Both the position numbers and the translations under genes were made by a program. 28,366 nucleotides of DNA from Treponema sp. GTDB taxonomy: Bacteria; Spirochaetota; Spirochaetia; Treponematales; Rectinemataceae. Below are positions 1-7,537 of this stretch, in pieces; position 1 is the stretch's first letter, and every line of letters starts with the position of its first letter. The notes below the pieces were generated by a model. The model searched no databases and was not told the DNA's origin. It worked only from the letters and a program-made list of their open reading frames with translations. The stretch covers positions 1 through 28,366 of the forward strand of contig JAAYWE010000071.1 in the NCBI GenBank assembly GCA_012516755.1, given 5' to 3'.

Positions 1-47
1 ATAGGTTCGCAATCTATAGGTCAGGGGTTAGAATCCCCTATTCTCCA
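1..47 (+). tRNA. tRNA-Ala (CGC anticodon), 3' part only
   Basis: The 5' half lies outside the window. What remains folds as an anticodon arm (1-5 with 13-17, last pair G-U) around the loop TTCGCAA, giving anticodon CGC at 8-10. A 5-nt variable loop follows, then a T arm (23-27 with 35-39), the 3' acceptor strand ATTCTCC (40-46) and discriminator A47. U at acceptor position 70 and A73 fit alanine tRNA, whose identity element is a G3:U70 pair, but the partner G3 is not visible. The CCA end is not encoded. The T loop reads TTAGAAT, so the almost universal C56 is A. Anticodon assignment is fairly secure. Whether the gene is functional cannot be judged without the 5' half. Confidence 0.7.
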
Positions 48-152
48 TTAACTCTGGGACGAAAAGAAGGGAGCGCATACTACTCCTCGGTCGGCGTTCT
101 CTATCGCTCAAGAGCTTGAGCTCGATGCGAAAAAGTTCCCTTACAACTCGAT

Positions 153-190
153 ATAATGAGCCCATCTGTCTGGACAGATGGGCTCATTAT
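153..190. repeat. perfect 38-nt palindrome (strong hairpin) between tRNA and lysA
   Basis: The left arm ATAATGAGCCCATCTGTC (153-170) is the exact reverse complement of 173-190. As RNA it gives a 17-bp stem with a CTGG tetraloop. It lies between the tRNA reading rightward and lysA reading leftward, where a bidirectional terminator is expected, but no run of T follows on either strand. The rest of 48-288 contains only a weaker inverted repeat, CTCAAG-AG-CTTGAG (107-120). I see no gene in this gap. The role is probably termination or 3'-end protection of one or both transcripts. Confidence 0.7.
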
Positions 191-288
191 AAACAGCGTT
201 GTACAGGAATACCGTAATATCTCCATTATCTCTAAGCCAAGCAGATATAATTGCGCAACTTTTTCTGCCACAACATTAGTTATGCCTA

Positions 289-1686
289 TCAGATTTCTCT
301 TCTCAATAGATCATCGTATGTTTCGCGCCTTACCGACAGCCGATAATCCCCACTTTTTGTAATTACCATGGCGGGACGCGGCACTCTGTTGTAATTGCTC
401 GACATTGAAAAACAATAGGCGCCTGTCGAATAGACAGCAAGGATATCGAGCGGCTTGGGATCAGGCAAGAATACATCTTCTGCAATTATGTCACCTGACT
501 CACAGTAGCGACCCGCAATCGTCACCTTTCGCAAGATTGGCTCTCTATTCGAGTCCATACCTAAGGCTTTTTCAGCATCTCTCTCCCTTAAAACCTCGAC
601 CTTGGAGCAATTCTTCTCCTTCTCGCAAGGAACCATTGCACAAGCCTGGCTCACCGTTTCTACATGGTATCGAGCATCATAGAGTGCAGGCCTGATATTA
701 TCGCCCATTCCACCATCTACGGAGACATAGGTGCGCACACCAGGTATTTCTTTGACAGCAATAACTTTATAGAGCGTTATTCCGGCTTCTCCTACAATCC
801 ATCGTCCTGGTTCGATTGCGCAGACCGGCATGGGTAGATTTTCTTTCCGACTCCACTCTTTTACCATCGACATCATGGGATCAATAAAATCAAGAAGAGC
901 GGGCGCCCTATCGGAAGGGAGATAGCGAATACCAAAGCCTCCTCCAAAATTTATCTCCTTCACCTGAAGTCCGAATTCCTTCGAAAGTTTCGCGGCAAAA
1001 TTCAATACTATTTCAAGCGCTGCCAGATGCGAAGTATTTTCTAGGAGTTGCGAGCCGACATGGAAATGTAAGCCCGAGAATTCGACATGAGGGCACAGAG
1101 CGAGAGCCTTTACATATCGCTCAACTTCCGAATGCTCAATTGGAAGGCCAAACTTAGAATCGAGGCTTCCAGTAGAAATGAATCGATGGGTGTGACTGTC
1201 TACTCCAGGCGAAACGCGAAGAATTACCCGCTGATCTCTACTGAGTCTATCTGCCTCCTCCTCGATCCTAAAAATCTCCTCGATGTTATCGACGGCGATC
1301 AGTCCCACCTTAGAGCTAATGGCATAATGTAGCTCCTCGTCTGTTTTTGCATTCCCATGAAATATGATATCGGAGGGAGTAACTCCAGCATTCAGTGCCG
1401 CATGGAGCTCTCCTCCCGATACGACATCGACTCCAAGACCTTCTTCTTTTATTATCTTGAGCACATCGAGAGTCTGCAACGCCTTGCTTGCGTAATAGGC
1501 TCGAGTTCCTGGGTAGCGGCAAAGAAAAGCACTACGGAGCTCTTCACAGCGTTCTCGGATAATGGTTTCCGACATCACATATAGCGGAGTGCCAAACTCA
1601 TGAGCCAGATATCTAAGATCGACACCGTCGAAATAGCACTTAGAGCCATCGATAAGAATAGCGGGGGAAAAAGGCGTATCTTTCAT
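289..1686 (-). CDS. lysA: diaminopimelate decarboxylase
   Basis: PLP-dependent decarboxylase that converts meso-diaminopimelate to L-lysine, the last step of lysine synthesis, in the cytoplasm. The 465-residue protein has the fold-III alanine-racemase-like barrel with the PLP lysine in YYASKAL (Lys68). It also has a Gly-rich NFGGGFGIRY phosphate-binding stretch, the EPGRWIVG motif and the C-terminal YCESGD motif that supplies the catalytic Cys from the partner subunit. Length is slightly above the usual ~420, with an insert of about 30 residues (around 370-400) just before the YCESGD strand. The start was set at ATG 1686 because GGAGGA lies immediately upstream. An in-frame GTG at 1704 would place this Shine-Dalgarno inside the gene. 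It is monocistronic and divergent from the next gene. Because many spirochaetes use ornithine rather than DAP in the wall, its role may be mainly lysine supply. Confidence 0.93.
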   Translation of the reverse strand: MKDTPFSPAILIDGSKCYFDGVDLRYLAHEFGTPLYVMSETIIRERCEELRSAFLCRYPGTRAYYASKALQTLDVLKIIKEEGLGVDVVSGGELHAALNAGVTPSDIIFHGNAKTDEELHYAISSKVGLIAVDNIEEIFRIEEEADRLSRDQRVILRVSPGVDSHTHRFISTGSLDSKFGLPIEHSEVERYVKALALCPHVEFSGLHFHVGSQLLENTSHLAALEIVLNFAAKLSKEFGLQVKEINFGGGFGIRYLPSDRAPALLDFIDPMMSMVKEWSRKENLPMPVCAIEPGRWIVGEAGITLYKVIAVKEIPGVRTYVSVDGGMGDNIRPALYDARYHVETVSQACAMVPCEKEKNCSKVEVLRERDAEKALGMDSNREPILRKVTIAGRYCESGDIIAEDVFLPDPKPLDILAVYSTGAYCFSMSSNYNRVPRPAMVITKSGDYRLSVRRETYDDLLRREI

Positions 1687-1771
1687 TGCTTCCTCCATTT
1701 CCACTTTACTGACCCTTTTCTGATTATGCTAGCACTTTGAGCCTCCACTATGCCTGGCAAACCGGATTGAC

Positions 1772-1777
1772 TACAAT
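1772..1777 (+). promoter_or_regulatory. -10 box TACAAT just upstream of the C26 gene start
   Basis: TACAAT ends 6 nt before ATG 1784, so transcription would start at or next to the A of the start codon. No Shine-Dalgarno sequence precedes this ATG. The -35 region at 17-bp spacing (TATGCC) is poor, so this promoter call is weaker than the similar ones at 7503, 20198 and 24140. Confidence 0.45.
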
Positions 1778-1783
1778 AACTGT

Positions 1784-2521
1784 ATGAAAAAGCCTCTTAT
1801 AGGTATTACGAGCTCTGTGGATCGGTCTCGGCAACCAGTGGCCTATTTTTCTCTCAAAGAATCTTATGTCAAAGCAATAGAGATGGCTGGCGGCACGCCT
1901 TTGATTCTAGCTGTTACGAGTTCAGCTGTTCTGAAGGCGCTCACTTCTATTCTGGATGGTCTGATCTTTTCAGGCGGAGGCGATATTGCACCTTGGCTTT
2001 TTGACCAAGAACCAATTTTAGGCCTTGGTTCTTTCGATACCCTGCGAGACGAATGGGAGATCGAGCTCTGCAATCAAGCATGGAAAGCAAGAATACCCAT
2101 GCTGGGGATTTGTAGGGGTTGTCAGCTTATGAATGTAGCCCGTGGCGGAAGCCTCTTGCAGGATATCGAGCGCAGCAATCCAGCGGCGCTTTTACACAAT
2201 CCGCAGATAGCTTACGATGAACTGTTCCATCACATAGCCATCGAAAAAGAAAGCGTTCTGTTCGAGCTTTTCAAAACCGAAAGGCTCCTGGTCAATAGTT
2301 TTCATCACCAAGCAGTGGACAAAACCGCGAGCGATTTTAGAATCACGGCGCGCAGCTCAGATGGCATAATCGAAGCATTGGAACCAATAGATCCTGAGCG
2401 ATTCGCTCTAGCGCTGCAATTTCATCCTGAAGGGCTTTTTCTTCGCTATGGTGCATTCCTTGCGCCTTTCTCCGCTTTGATAGAGGCTACAAAGGGATCT
2501 TTATCGGCGACTCGTCGTTGA
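1784..2521 (+). CDS. class I glutamine amidotransferase-like hydrolase (peptidase C26, PuuD-like)
   Basis: The 245-residue protein belongs to the gamma-glutamyl-gamma-aminobutyrate hydrolase family, which cleaves gamma-glutamyl amides to glutamate and an amine in the cytoplasm. Visible family marks are the N-terminal KPLIGITSS strand, the oxyanion-region SGGGDIAP (63-70), the nucleophile elbow LGICRGCQ with Cys110, and the FHPEG motif giving His214 and Glu216 of the triad. All triad residues are intact and the length is normal for the family. The gene stands alone, divergent from lysA and convergent with the M20 gene, so its context does not name a substrate. PuuD proper acts in putrescine breakdown, but no other polyamine genes are present here. 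The start at 1784 is supported by the adjacent -10 box and suggests a leaderless message. Confidence 0.85.
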   Translation: MKKPLIGITSSVDRSRQPVAYFSLKESYVKAIEMAGGTPLILAVTSSAVLKALTSILDGLIFSGGGDIAPWLFDQEPILGLGSFDTLRDEWEIELCNQAWKARIPMLGICRGCQLMNVARGGSLLQDIERSNPAALLHNPQIAYDELFHHIAIEKESVLFELFKTERLLVNSFHHQAVDKTASDFRITARSSDGIIEALEPIDPERFALALQFHPEGLFLRYGAFLAPFSALIEATKGSLSATRR

Positions 2522-2525
2522 GTCA

Positions 2526-2581
2526 TCCTTGAGCTATTCCTGAATTATTCTTGAGTTATTCTTGAGCCATTCCTTATGAAT
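2526..2581. repeat. five imperfect 11-12 nt tandem units between convergent genes
   Basis: Units read TCCTTGAGCTAT, TCCTGAATTAT, TCTTGAGTTAT, TCTTGAGCCAT and TCCTTATGAAT, at 11-nt spacing after the first. They fill the 74-nt gap between the C26 stop (2521) and the M20 stop (2596). There is no GC-rich hairpin with a T run here. The period equals about one DNA turn, but no function can be read from it. Confidence 0.75.
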
Positions 2582-2595
2582 TCCTAGTTATACAC

Positions 2596-3819
2596 TTATC
2601 CGCATGATTCCTGATTACGCAAATGCAGAAAAGTCAGCGCTGAAGCCGCTTGAATTGCGACACCTATGGGCAGACACGATTCATCTATATCGAATTCAGC
2701 GGAATGAAGCGGGTGGATTTTCTCCATTCCCGGCTTTCCACAGCCCAGATGCCAAAAAGTCCCCGGTCTCTCTCTAAGAAAATATGCAAAGTCTTCAACG
2801 CCAAGATTAGGCTGTTGGCGCATAATCACATTGGACTCTCCCAGAATGGATATGGCAGTATCGCGCACGAGCTCTGTCGCGCTCTGGTCATTTATCATAA
2901 CAGGATAGCTCGGACGAATATGGACCTCGCAGGAAGCACCAAAGGCTGCGGCGATTTCTGTGCAGATTTCTTTGACTCTTGTACGCATAAAGCATTGGAC
3001 ATCTTCTGAAAGAGCCCTAATTGTACCAATCATGATGACTTCGTTTGCGAGAATGTTGCTGCGCACTCCTCCCTGAATCTTGCCAATTGTAAGGACTGCA
3101 TTATCGAGGGCTGAAATAGAGCGAGAGACTATGGTTTGGAGGGCTTGAATGATAGATGCCGAAACTACAATAGCATCTACGCCTTGTTCCGGATAAGCAG
3201 CATGGGAACTTCTGCCTTTGACAATGATCTCCAGGCTGTCGGATGTTCCATAGAAGGGACCAATCTTGACTTCTACCATGCCAGCCATAAGTTCAGGCAC
3301 AACATGGAGGCCCAGCACCAGATCGACATGCGGATTCTCGAGACAGCCAGCCTCAATCATGGCCTTCGCACCACCGGTAGTCTCTTCTGCGGGTTGAAAA
3401 AGAAATTTCACCGAGCCTGAGAAATCCCGCCTGTGAGCCGCAAGTAATCTTGCTACACCGAGCGCCACGGTCATATGGGCATCATGGCCGCAGGCATGCA
3501 TATAACCATGGTGGAGCGAGGCATAGGGCCGGTCAGAAGGTTCCTCTAGGGGCAGAGCATCCATATCCGCACGCAAGGCAACGCAGCGTCCTGGCTCTTT
3601 CCCTTCGATAAGGCCAACAACGGCTGTTCCATAGCTTCTATGAGGTATATCCATTTCTTCGAGCATCTTACAGATGAAACTCGATGTCTTTTGTTCCTTA
3701 TTCCCCGGTTCTGGAATCCGGTGTATAGACCTGCGCATTTCTATGAGCCATTCTTCCATGGCTCTAGATTCGAAAAACACTTCTTTTTGCAGAAATGCCA
3801 GATTTTTCCATTGAGCCAT
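2596..3819 (-). CDS. M20-family amidohydrolase (N-acyl amino acid / N-acetyl-DAP deacetylase type)
   Basis: A 407-residue M20D metallopeptidase that removes an N-acyl or N-acetyl group from an amino acid in the cytoplasm. Seen: ALRADMDALPLEE (81-93), MHACGHDAHMT with the metal ligands Cys110 and His112 and the nearby His115, and FQPAEE carrying the catalytic/metal Glu pair. A dimerisation (lid) domain follows in the middle and a final metal-ligand region (HPLHS) lies near the C-terminus. The start ATG is preceded by AAGGGGAT and lies 1 nt after the dapF-like stop, so the two are translationally linked. In a nagA-alr-dapF context the substrate could be N-acetyl-diaminopimelate or another N-acylated wall amino acid. 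Hippurate or indole-acetyl amino-acid hydrolase activity is equally possible from sequence alone. Confidence 0.85.
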   Translation of the reverse strand: MAQWKNLAFLQKEVFFESRAMEEWLIEMRRSIHRIPEPGNKEQKTSSFICKMLEEMDIPHRSYGTAVVGLIEGKEPGRCVALRADMDALPLEEPSDRPYASLHHGYMHACGHDAHMTVALGVARLLAAHRRDFSGSVKFLFQPAEETTGGAKAMIEAGCLENPHVDLVLGLHVVPELMAGMVEVKIGPFYGTSDSLEIIVKGRSSHAAYPEQGVDAIVVSASIIQALQTIVSRSISALDNAVLTIGKIQGGVRSNILANEVIMIGTIRALSEDVQCFMRTRVKEICTEIAAAFGASCEVHIRPSYPVMINDQSATELVRDTAISILGESNVIMRQQPNLGVEDFAYFLRERPGTFWHLGCGKPGMEKIHPLHSAEFDIDESCLPIGVAIQAASALTFLHLRNQESCG

Positions 3820-3820
3820 A

Positions 3821-4744
3821 TCAATCCCCTTTATCTTTCATGGCAAGACGCATTAGGGAAGGCGAAAATACCAGATCGAAAGAGTGCTCGGCTGGACCGG
3901 TCATTTTTATATTTGGCTCGCGCATATCGATATATAAAGTTCCACCAGCCATTCTTACTCTTACCTCATTCTCGACAAGACCGAGTCTTCTAGCCGCTGC
4001 CGCAGCCGCACAGGAAGACGATCCGCTTGCCAGGGTATAACCCGCGCCACGTTCCCAGATTTCTATCCTGATGGTCTGTCTATCGATTACTTCCAAGAAT
4101 TGCACATTCGTTCGGTTAGGAAAATCAGGATGATTTTCAACTAAAGGCCCGATCCGGCGCGCAAGCTCTTCTGTGGGATACTGGCCTAAAAGCACACAAT
4201 GTGGATTACCCATCGATACCCTTATCGTGCGAAACTCAATGCCATCGATAGCAAGCGTGGAACTACCCGGTAAGAATCTAGCTTCTCCCATCGATACTTC
4301 GATATAATGCTCTTCTTCATACCCTTCTTCTCTATGGTCATCTTTCCTATAGCCATCTTCTCCAGAACATGGGCTATTTGTAGCTAGAATTCGGCACTCA
4401 ACCATGCCACCCTTGGTCTGCACTTCAAAAGGTTCTTTTCCTACAAATCCGCGCTCATAGAGATATAAGGAAAAGATCCTTAGGCCATTGCCCGATTTTT
4501 CTGCCTCCGAGCCATCTGGATTGAATATACGCAACCCGAATGGACTACAGATCACCGAGGAAGTTTGCGACAGAATAGGCCCATATAGAATTCCGTCAGA
4601 GCCCACTCCGCGGTTTCTATCGCATAGGGCAGAGATTGCAGAAGCTGAAAACGACATCTGAAATTCCGCTGGATCGATGACAAGATAATCGTTGCCCAAG
4701 GCCTGATATTTATGGGCATGAAAACCCTGTTGTAAGATTTTCAT
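3821..4744 (-). CDS. dapF: diaminopimelate epimerase homologue with both catalytic cysteines replaced by serine
   Basis: The 307-residue DapF-fold protein is normally the LL-DAP to meso-DAP epimerase. Substrate-binding residues of the family are present: Asn18 in GNDY, Asn75 in FNPDGSE, Asn in MGNPH and PNRTN, and Glu-Arg in WERGAG. However, the first catalytic motif reads EKSGNG (Ser84) where the family has Cys, and the second reads TLASGSSSCA (Ser240) where Cys is expected. The Glu of the usual GET triplet is Tyr. A charged insert (around 118-142) is also unusual. The start was set at ATG 4744, which has AGAGGA upstream and lies 2 nt after the alr stop. The longer frame would overlap alr. 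It may be an active Ser variant, a racemase for another amino acid, or an isomerase with changed chemistry. The gene symbol marks homology only. Confidence 0.8.
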   Translation of the reverse strand: MKILQQGFHAHKYQALGNDYLVIDPAEFQMSFSASAISALCDRNRGVGSDGILYGPILSQTSSVICSPFGLRIFNPDGSEAEKSGNGLRIFSLYLYERGFVGKEPFEVQTKGGMVECRILATNSPCSGEDGYRKDDHREEGYEEEHYIEVSMGEARFLPGSSTLAIDGIEFRTIRVSMGNPHCVLLGQYPTEELARRIGPLVENHPDFPNRTNVQFLEVIDRQTIRIEIWERGAGYTLASGSSSCAAAAAARRLGLVENEVRVRMAGGTLYIDMREPNIKMTGPAEHSFDLVFSPSLMRLAMKDKGD

Positions 4745-4746
4745 AA

Positions 4747-5871
4747 TTATTCCTCTTGCGGTTTTGAATCTATGTGTACGCGGGGCACTCGCTTCGAGAT
4801 CATACACACTACCTCGTAATCGATCGTGGAAAGCAGATTCGAAATCTCCGAAACTGGAAGAGTCCGTCCCCCAAAAAGCAAAACCTCATCGCCAACTCGC
4901 GCTCCCGCTATGCCAGTCAGATCTATCATTGTCATGTCCATACATACACGACCAACCACAGGCGCGCGAACTCCCCGAATCAATACCGAGGCACGATTCG
5001 AAAGTGCCCTCGGATAACCATCTGCATAACCGATTGGCATTAGGCCAATTCTGCTGAAGCGCTTTGTAGTGAAAGTTCGACCGTAACTAATCGATTCTTC
5101 TGCGGGTACTTCTCTAATATATACGATGCCTGTCGTAAGTGTCAGGGCAGGCTCGAAACCTTCTGGAAGCTCTATATTCGGCGCAGGTCTTAGCCCATAG
5201 AGCAGAATACCAGGCCGCACCATATCGAGTCTTGTTTTTGGATACAGAACCATTCCAGCACTGTTCGCTATATGGCGATACTTCGGGGTAATTCCAACCC
5301 GTCCAAAACTTTCGAGCGCTATGGAAAAACGCTTCATCTGAAGATCGGTGAACGAAGGATCGGGACTGTCCGCATCTGCGAAGTGCGAGTATATGCCTTC
5401 CACGAAGATTTCCGGATAGTCAGCAAGCAGCCCCGCAAATGATCTGGCTTTTGTCCATGGGAGGCCTTGACGATTCATGCCAGTATCTATCTTGATATGC
5501 GCTTTTGCTTTTTTCCCCACGCTTTTAGCGGCGGAAGCCAGTATACGCACGTGCTCTTCGGTATAGATTGTCTGAGCACATCCAAGGCGTATTGCAAGGG
5601 AGGATGAGGAATGCTCTGGCGCACCAAAGATAAGAAGAGGCATTTGAATGCCAGACTCTCTCAGATCGAGAGCTTCTTTTGCCAAGGCAACAGAACAAAA
5701 CTGTGCTCCTTCGCGTTCCAGCTCATGCGCTATTGCCAGAGCCCCGTGTCCATAAGCATCGGCTTTGATGACGGGGCAGACAATGCTACCCTGAGCTATA
5801 TCTCTAAGGTGGCGAAAGTTTGCTCGGATGGCGGCAAGATCGATCCATGCCGTCGTTGCACGATGATCCAT
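4747..5871 (-). CDS. alr: alanine racemase
   Basis: PLP enzyme that interconverts L- and D-alanine, supplying D-alanine for peptidoglycan in the cytoplasm. The 374-residue protein has the PLP lysine in VIKADAYGHG (Lys36), the catalytic Tyr region ISYGRTF, the PIGYADGYPR motif and the RVCMDMTMIDLT strand typical of the C-terminal beta domain. Length is typical. The ATG lies 3 nt after the nagA stop and is preceded by AGAAGGA, so it is the second gene of the nagA operon. The dapF-like gene begins 2 nt after its stop. Confidence 0.95.
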   Translation of the reverse strand: MDHRATTAWIDLAAIRANFRHLRDIAQGSIVCPVIKADAYGHGALAIAHELEREGAQFCSVALAKEALDLRESGIQMPLLIFGAPEHSSSSLAIRLGCAQTIYTEEHVRILASAAKSVGKKAKAHIKIDTGMNRQGLPWTKARSFAGLLADYPEIFVEGIYSHFADADSPDPSFTDLQMKRFSIALESFGRVGITPKYRHIANSAGMVLYPKTRLDMVRPGILLYGLRPAPNIELPEGFEPALTLTTGIVYIREVPAEESISYGRTFTTKRFSRIGLMPIGYADGYPRALSNRASVLIRGVRAPVVGRVCMDMTMIDLTGIAGARVGDEVLLFGGRTLPVSEISNLLSTIDYEVVCMISKRVPRVHIDSKPQEE

Positions 5872-5874
5872 GAC

Positions 5875-7149
5875 TCAATCCTTCTTTTGTACCCTATGTA
5901 CCTTAAATTTACTACTGAGCAAATCGTTTGGCTTATAGTCATTTTCTGAAGCCAGAAGCGCTTTGGGTCTTACGGCAGTCTCCAAACCCTTGTCCCAGAT
6001 AAAAATATCGGCTATTTTCCCAACTTCTATCGAACCATATTCTCCATCCATCCCCAGCGCCTTGCGCGGGGTTAGCGACATCGCTCGGACTGCGCGCCAG
6101 AGTGGAACTTCTGCCTTTAAATAATAGTTCTTTACGATATCAATTCCCAGCATATTGGAGCCCATGAGGACACCCGAATCTGCATACCTCACACCTCGCT
6201 CAGAAGAGACAACTCTCCTCCCATAATAGCTGAATTCCCCATACGGAAGCCCAGCTCCGATGACGGCATCCGAAATCAGTATTAGCGAATTCTCAGGAAT
6301 CAAGCGAGAGCAGAGCTTTAGACAACTCTCGTTCACATGGATTCCATCGCCATTTAGTTCAACATAGTCTGGAGATTGTGAAAAAGCGAAATTAGCGAGT
6401 CCCCCTTCTCTGTGATCAATCCCTGTCATTGCATTAAATAGATGAGTGATGGAAAAAGGTCGAGACGGAGGATGGATCGAAGATAATTTCGCATCTGAAT
6501 GACCAAGTGAAACAAGAACGGCTTTATTCTGGAAAACTGGGTATATCTGGTCGATCCCGTCTAGCTCGGGAGCCATTGTACATATCTTCAGCAACCCTTT
6601 GGATATGTCGAGAATATGCTCTGCGAGCGCGATGTCAGGTGCTCGAATATTATCTGGCATAATACCACCGCGCTTCGAATGATTTACAAATGGACCTTCG
6701 AGATATATCCCAGGAAGCAAAGGCGCAGAAATTCCGCTCGCCAAGATTGTCTCTGTAAGCTCAATGAGGGTTCTTTCCTCCCAGAGAATCGTCGGTACAT
6801 AGCATCCTACTCCTTTTGCCTCAAGAAGAGCTGCTATTTGAAAAAGATCCCCTGGCTCTGAAATTCTCTCGAACCCCCAAGATGCACAGCCATGGATGTG
6901 CATCTCCGCTAGGGAAGGAAGCACAAAAGCATCTTCGGCCTTGATTACTGGAGCATTTTCAAATGCTGGGTCAATCTGAGATTGAGAAGATCGATTTAGC
7001 TTTTCCGGCCGCTGGAATTGCCCAGAAGGGATTATTGCAGCTATTTTTCCTCCTCGTACTGCCAGCGTCGCCTTTGGCAATATCGAATCCGGAAGTACAA
7101 GGTCTGCGCCTTCGAGAATATAGGTGTCATCATAATGGTTGTATGTCAT
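5875..7149 (-). CDS. nagA: N-acetylglucosamine-6-phosphate deacetylase
   Basis: Removes acetate from GlcNAc-6-phosphate, feeding amino sugar from wall recycling or chitin-type sugars into central metabolism or back to the cell wall. The 424-residue protein has the amidohydrolase HIHGC motif, the metal-binding Glu in LEGPFVNHSKRGG, metal His in SLGHSDA and THLFNAMTG, and the catalytic Asp in ISDAVIGAG. Length is above the usual ~380 because of a longer N-terminal beta region and a 30-residue C-terminal tail. It is first in the operon nagA-alr-dapF-M20. The ATG has no clear Shine-Dalgarno, and a CACAAT box lies 8 nt upstream, so the message may have almost no leader. Confidence 0.93.
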   Translation of the reverse strand: MTYNHYDDTYILEGADLVLPDSILPKATLAVRGGKIAAIIPSGQFQRPEKLNRSSQSQIDPAFENAPVIKAEDAFVLPSLAEMHIHGCASWGFERISEPGDLFQIAALLEAKGVGCYVPTILWEERTLIELTETILASGISAPLLPGIYLEGPFVNHSKRGGIMPDNIRAPDIALAEHILDISKGLLKICTMAPELDGIDQIYPVFQNKAVLVSLGHSDAKLSSIHPPSRPFSITHLFNAMTGIDHREGGLANFAFSQSPDYVELNGDGIHVNESCLKLCSRLIPENSLILISDAVIGAGLPYGEFSYYGRRVVSSERGVRYADSGVLMGSNMLGIDIVKNYYLKAEVPLWRAVRAMSLTPRKALGMDGEYGSIEVGKIADIFIWDKGLETAVRPKALLASENDYKPNDLLSSKFKVHRVQKKD

Positions 7150-7157
7150 GAAAGAAC

Positions 7158-7185
7158 ATTGTGCCGCTTCTATGTCGGCATGTAA
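7158..7185 (-). promoter_or_regulatory. promoter of the nagA operon
   Basis: On the minus strand TTACAT (7185-7180), 16 bp, CACAAT (7163-7158), then 8 nt to the ATG at 7149. It starts almost at the end of the MITE-like element (7190), which therefore sits directly upstream of the -35 box. Confidence 0.5.
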
Positions 7186-7189
7186 ATAA

Positions 7190-7502
7190 TACTGCTACGA
7201 ACCTTGTGTATGAGGATATTGACAATTGCATAAGGAAGCCTTCTTATGCAATTGCACACATTCCTTGCAAAGAACACTGATTCTCTGCGATGATCCGCAA
7301 GGTCCTTTCTAAGCTCTCACTCTCTATCGAGATAGTAAACCCGGGGCGGTTCAATAGATCGAATTTGAGCTGTCTTATTATGGAGACATTTGGAATCAGG
7401 GCAGAAATGGAAAGTCTGCATAGTCAGCTCCTTGCTCTTCCCTTATTCGGGATATTTCTTACATCTTACTTCAACTTCTTATACACAAGGTTCGTAGCAG
7501 TA
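7190..7502. mobile_element. MITE-like element, long copy (about 310 bp)
   Basis: The ends are perfect 22-bp inverted repeats: TA plus CTGCTACGAACCTTGTGTAT at 7190-7211, and its reverse complement at 7481-7502. The TA at each outer edge could be a duplicated TA target, as with IS630/Tc1-type transposases. Just inside the left end is a 12-bp hairpin (7223-7234 with 7243-7254, starting CAATTGCATAAG). The interior carries no credible gene; the open frames there look like chance. The element fills nearly the whole gap between the divergent nagA and HAD phosphatase genes, and both putative promoters abut its ends. A shorter relative lies at 20991-21076. Confidence 0.8.
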
Positions 7503-7531
7503 ATGACCAATTACCAACTTTCATATATTAT
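7503..7531 (+). promoter_or_regulatory. promoter of the HAD phosphatase gene (leaderless)
   Basis: ATGACC (7503-7508), 17 bp, TATTAT (7526-7531), then exactly 6 nt to the ATG at 7538. The -35 box directly abuts the right end of the MITE-like element. No Shine-Dalgarno precedes the ATG. Confidence 0.55.
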
Positions 7532-7537
7532 CACCAC

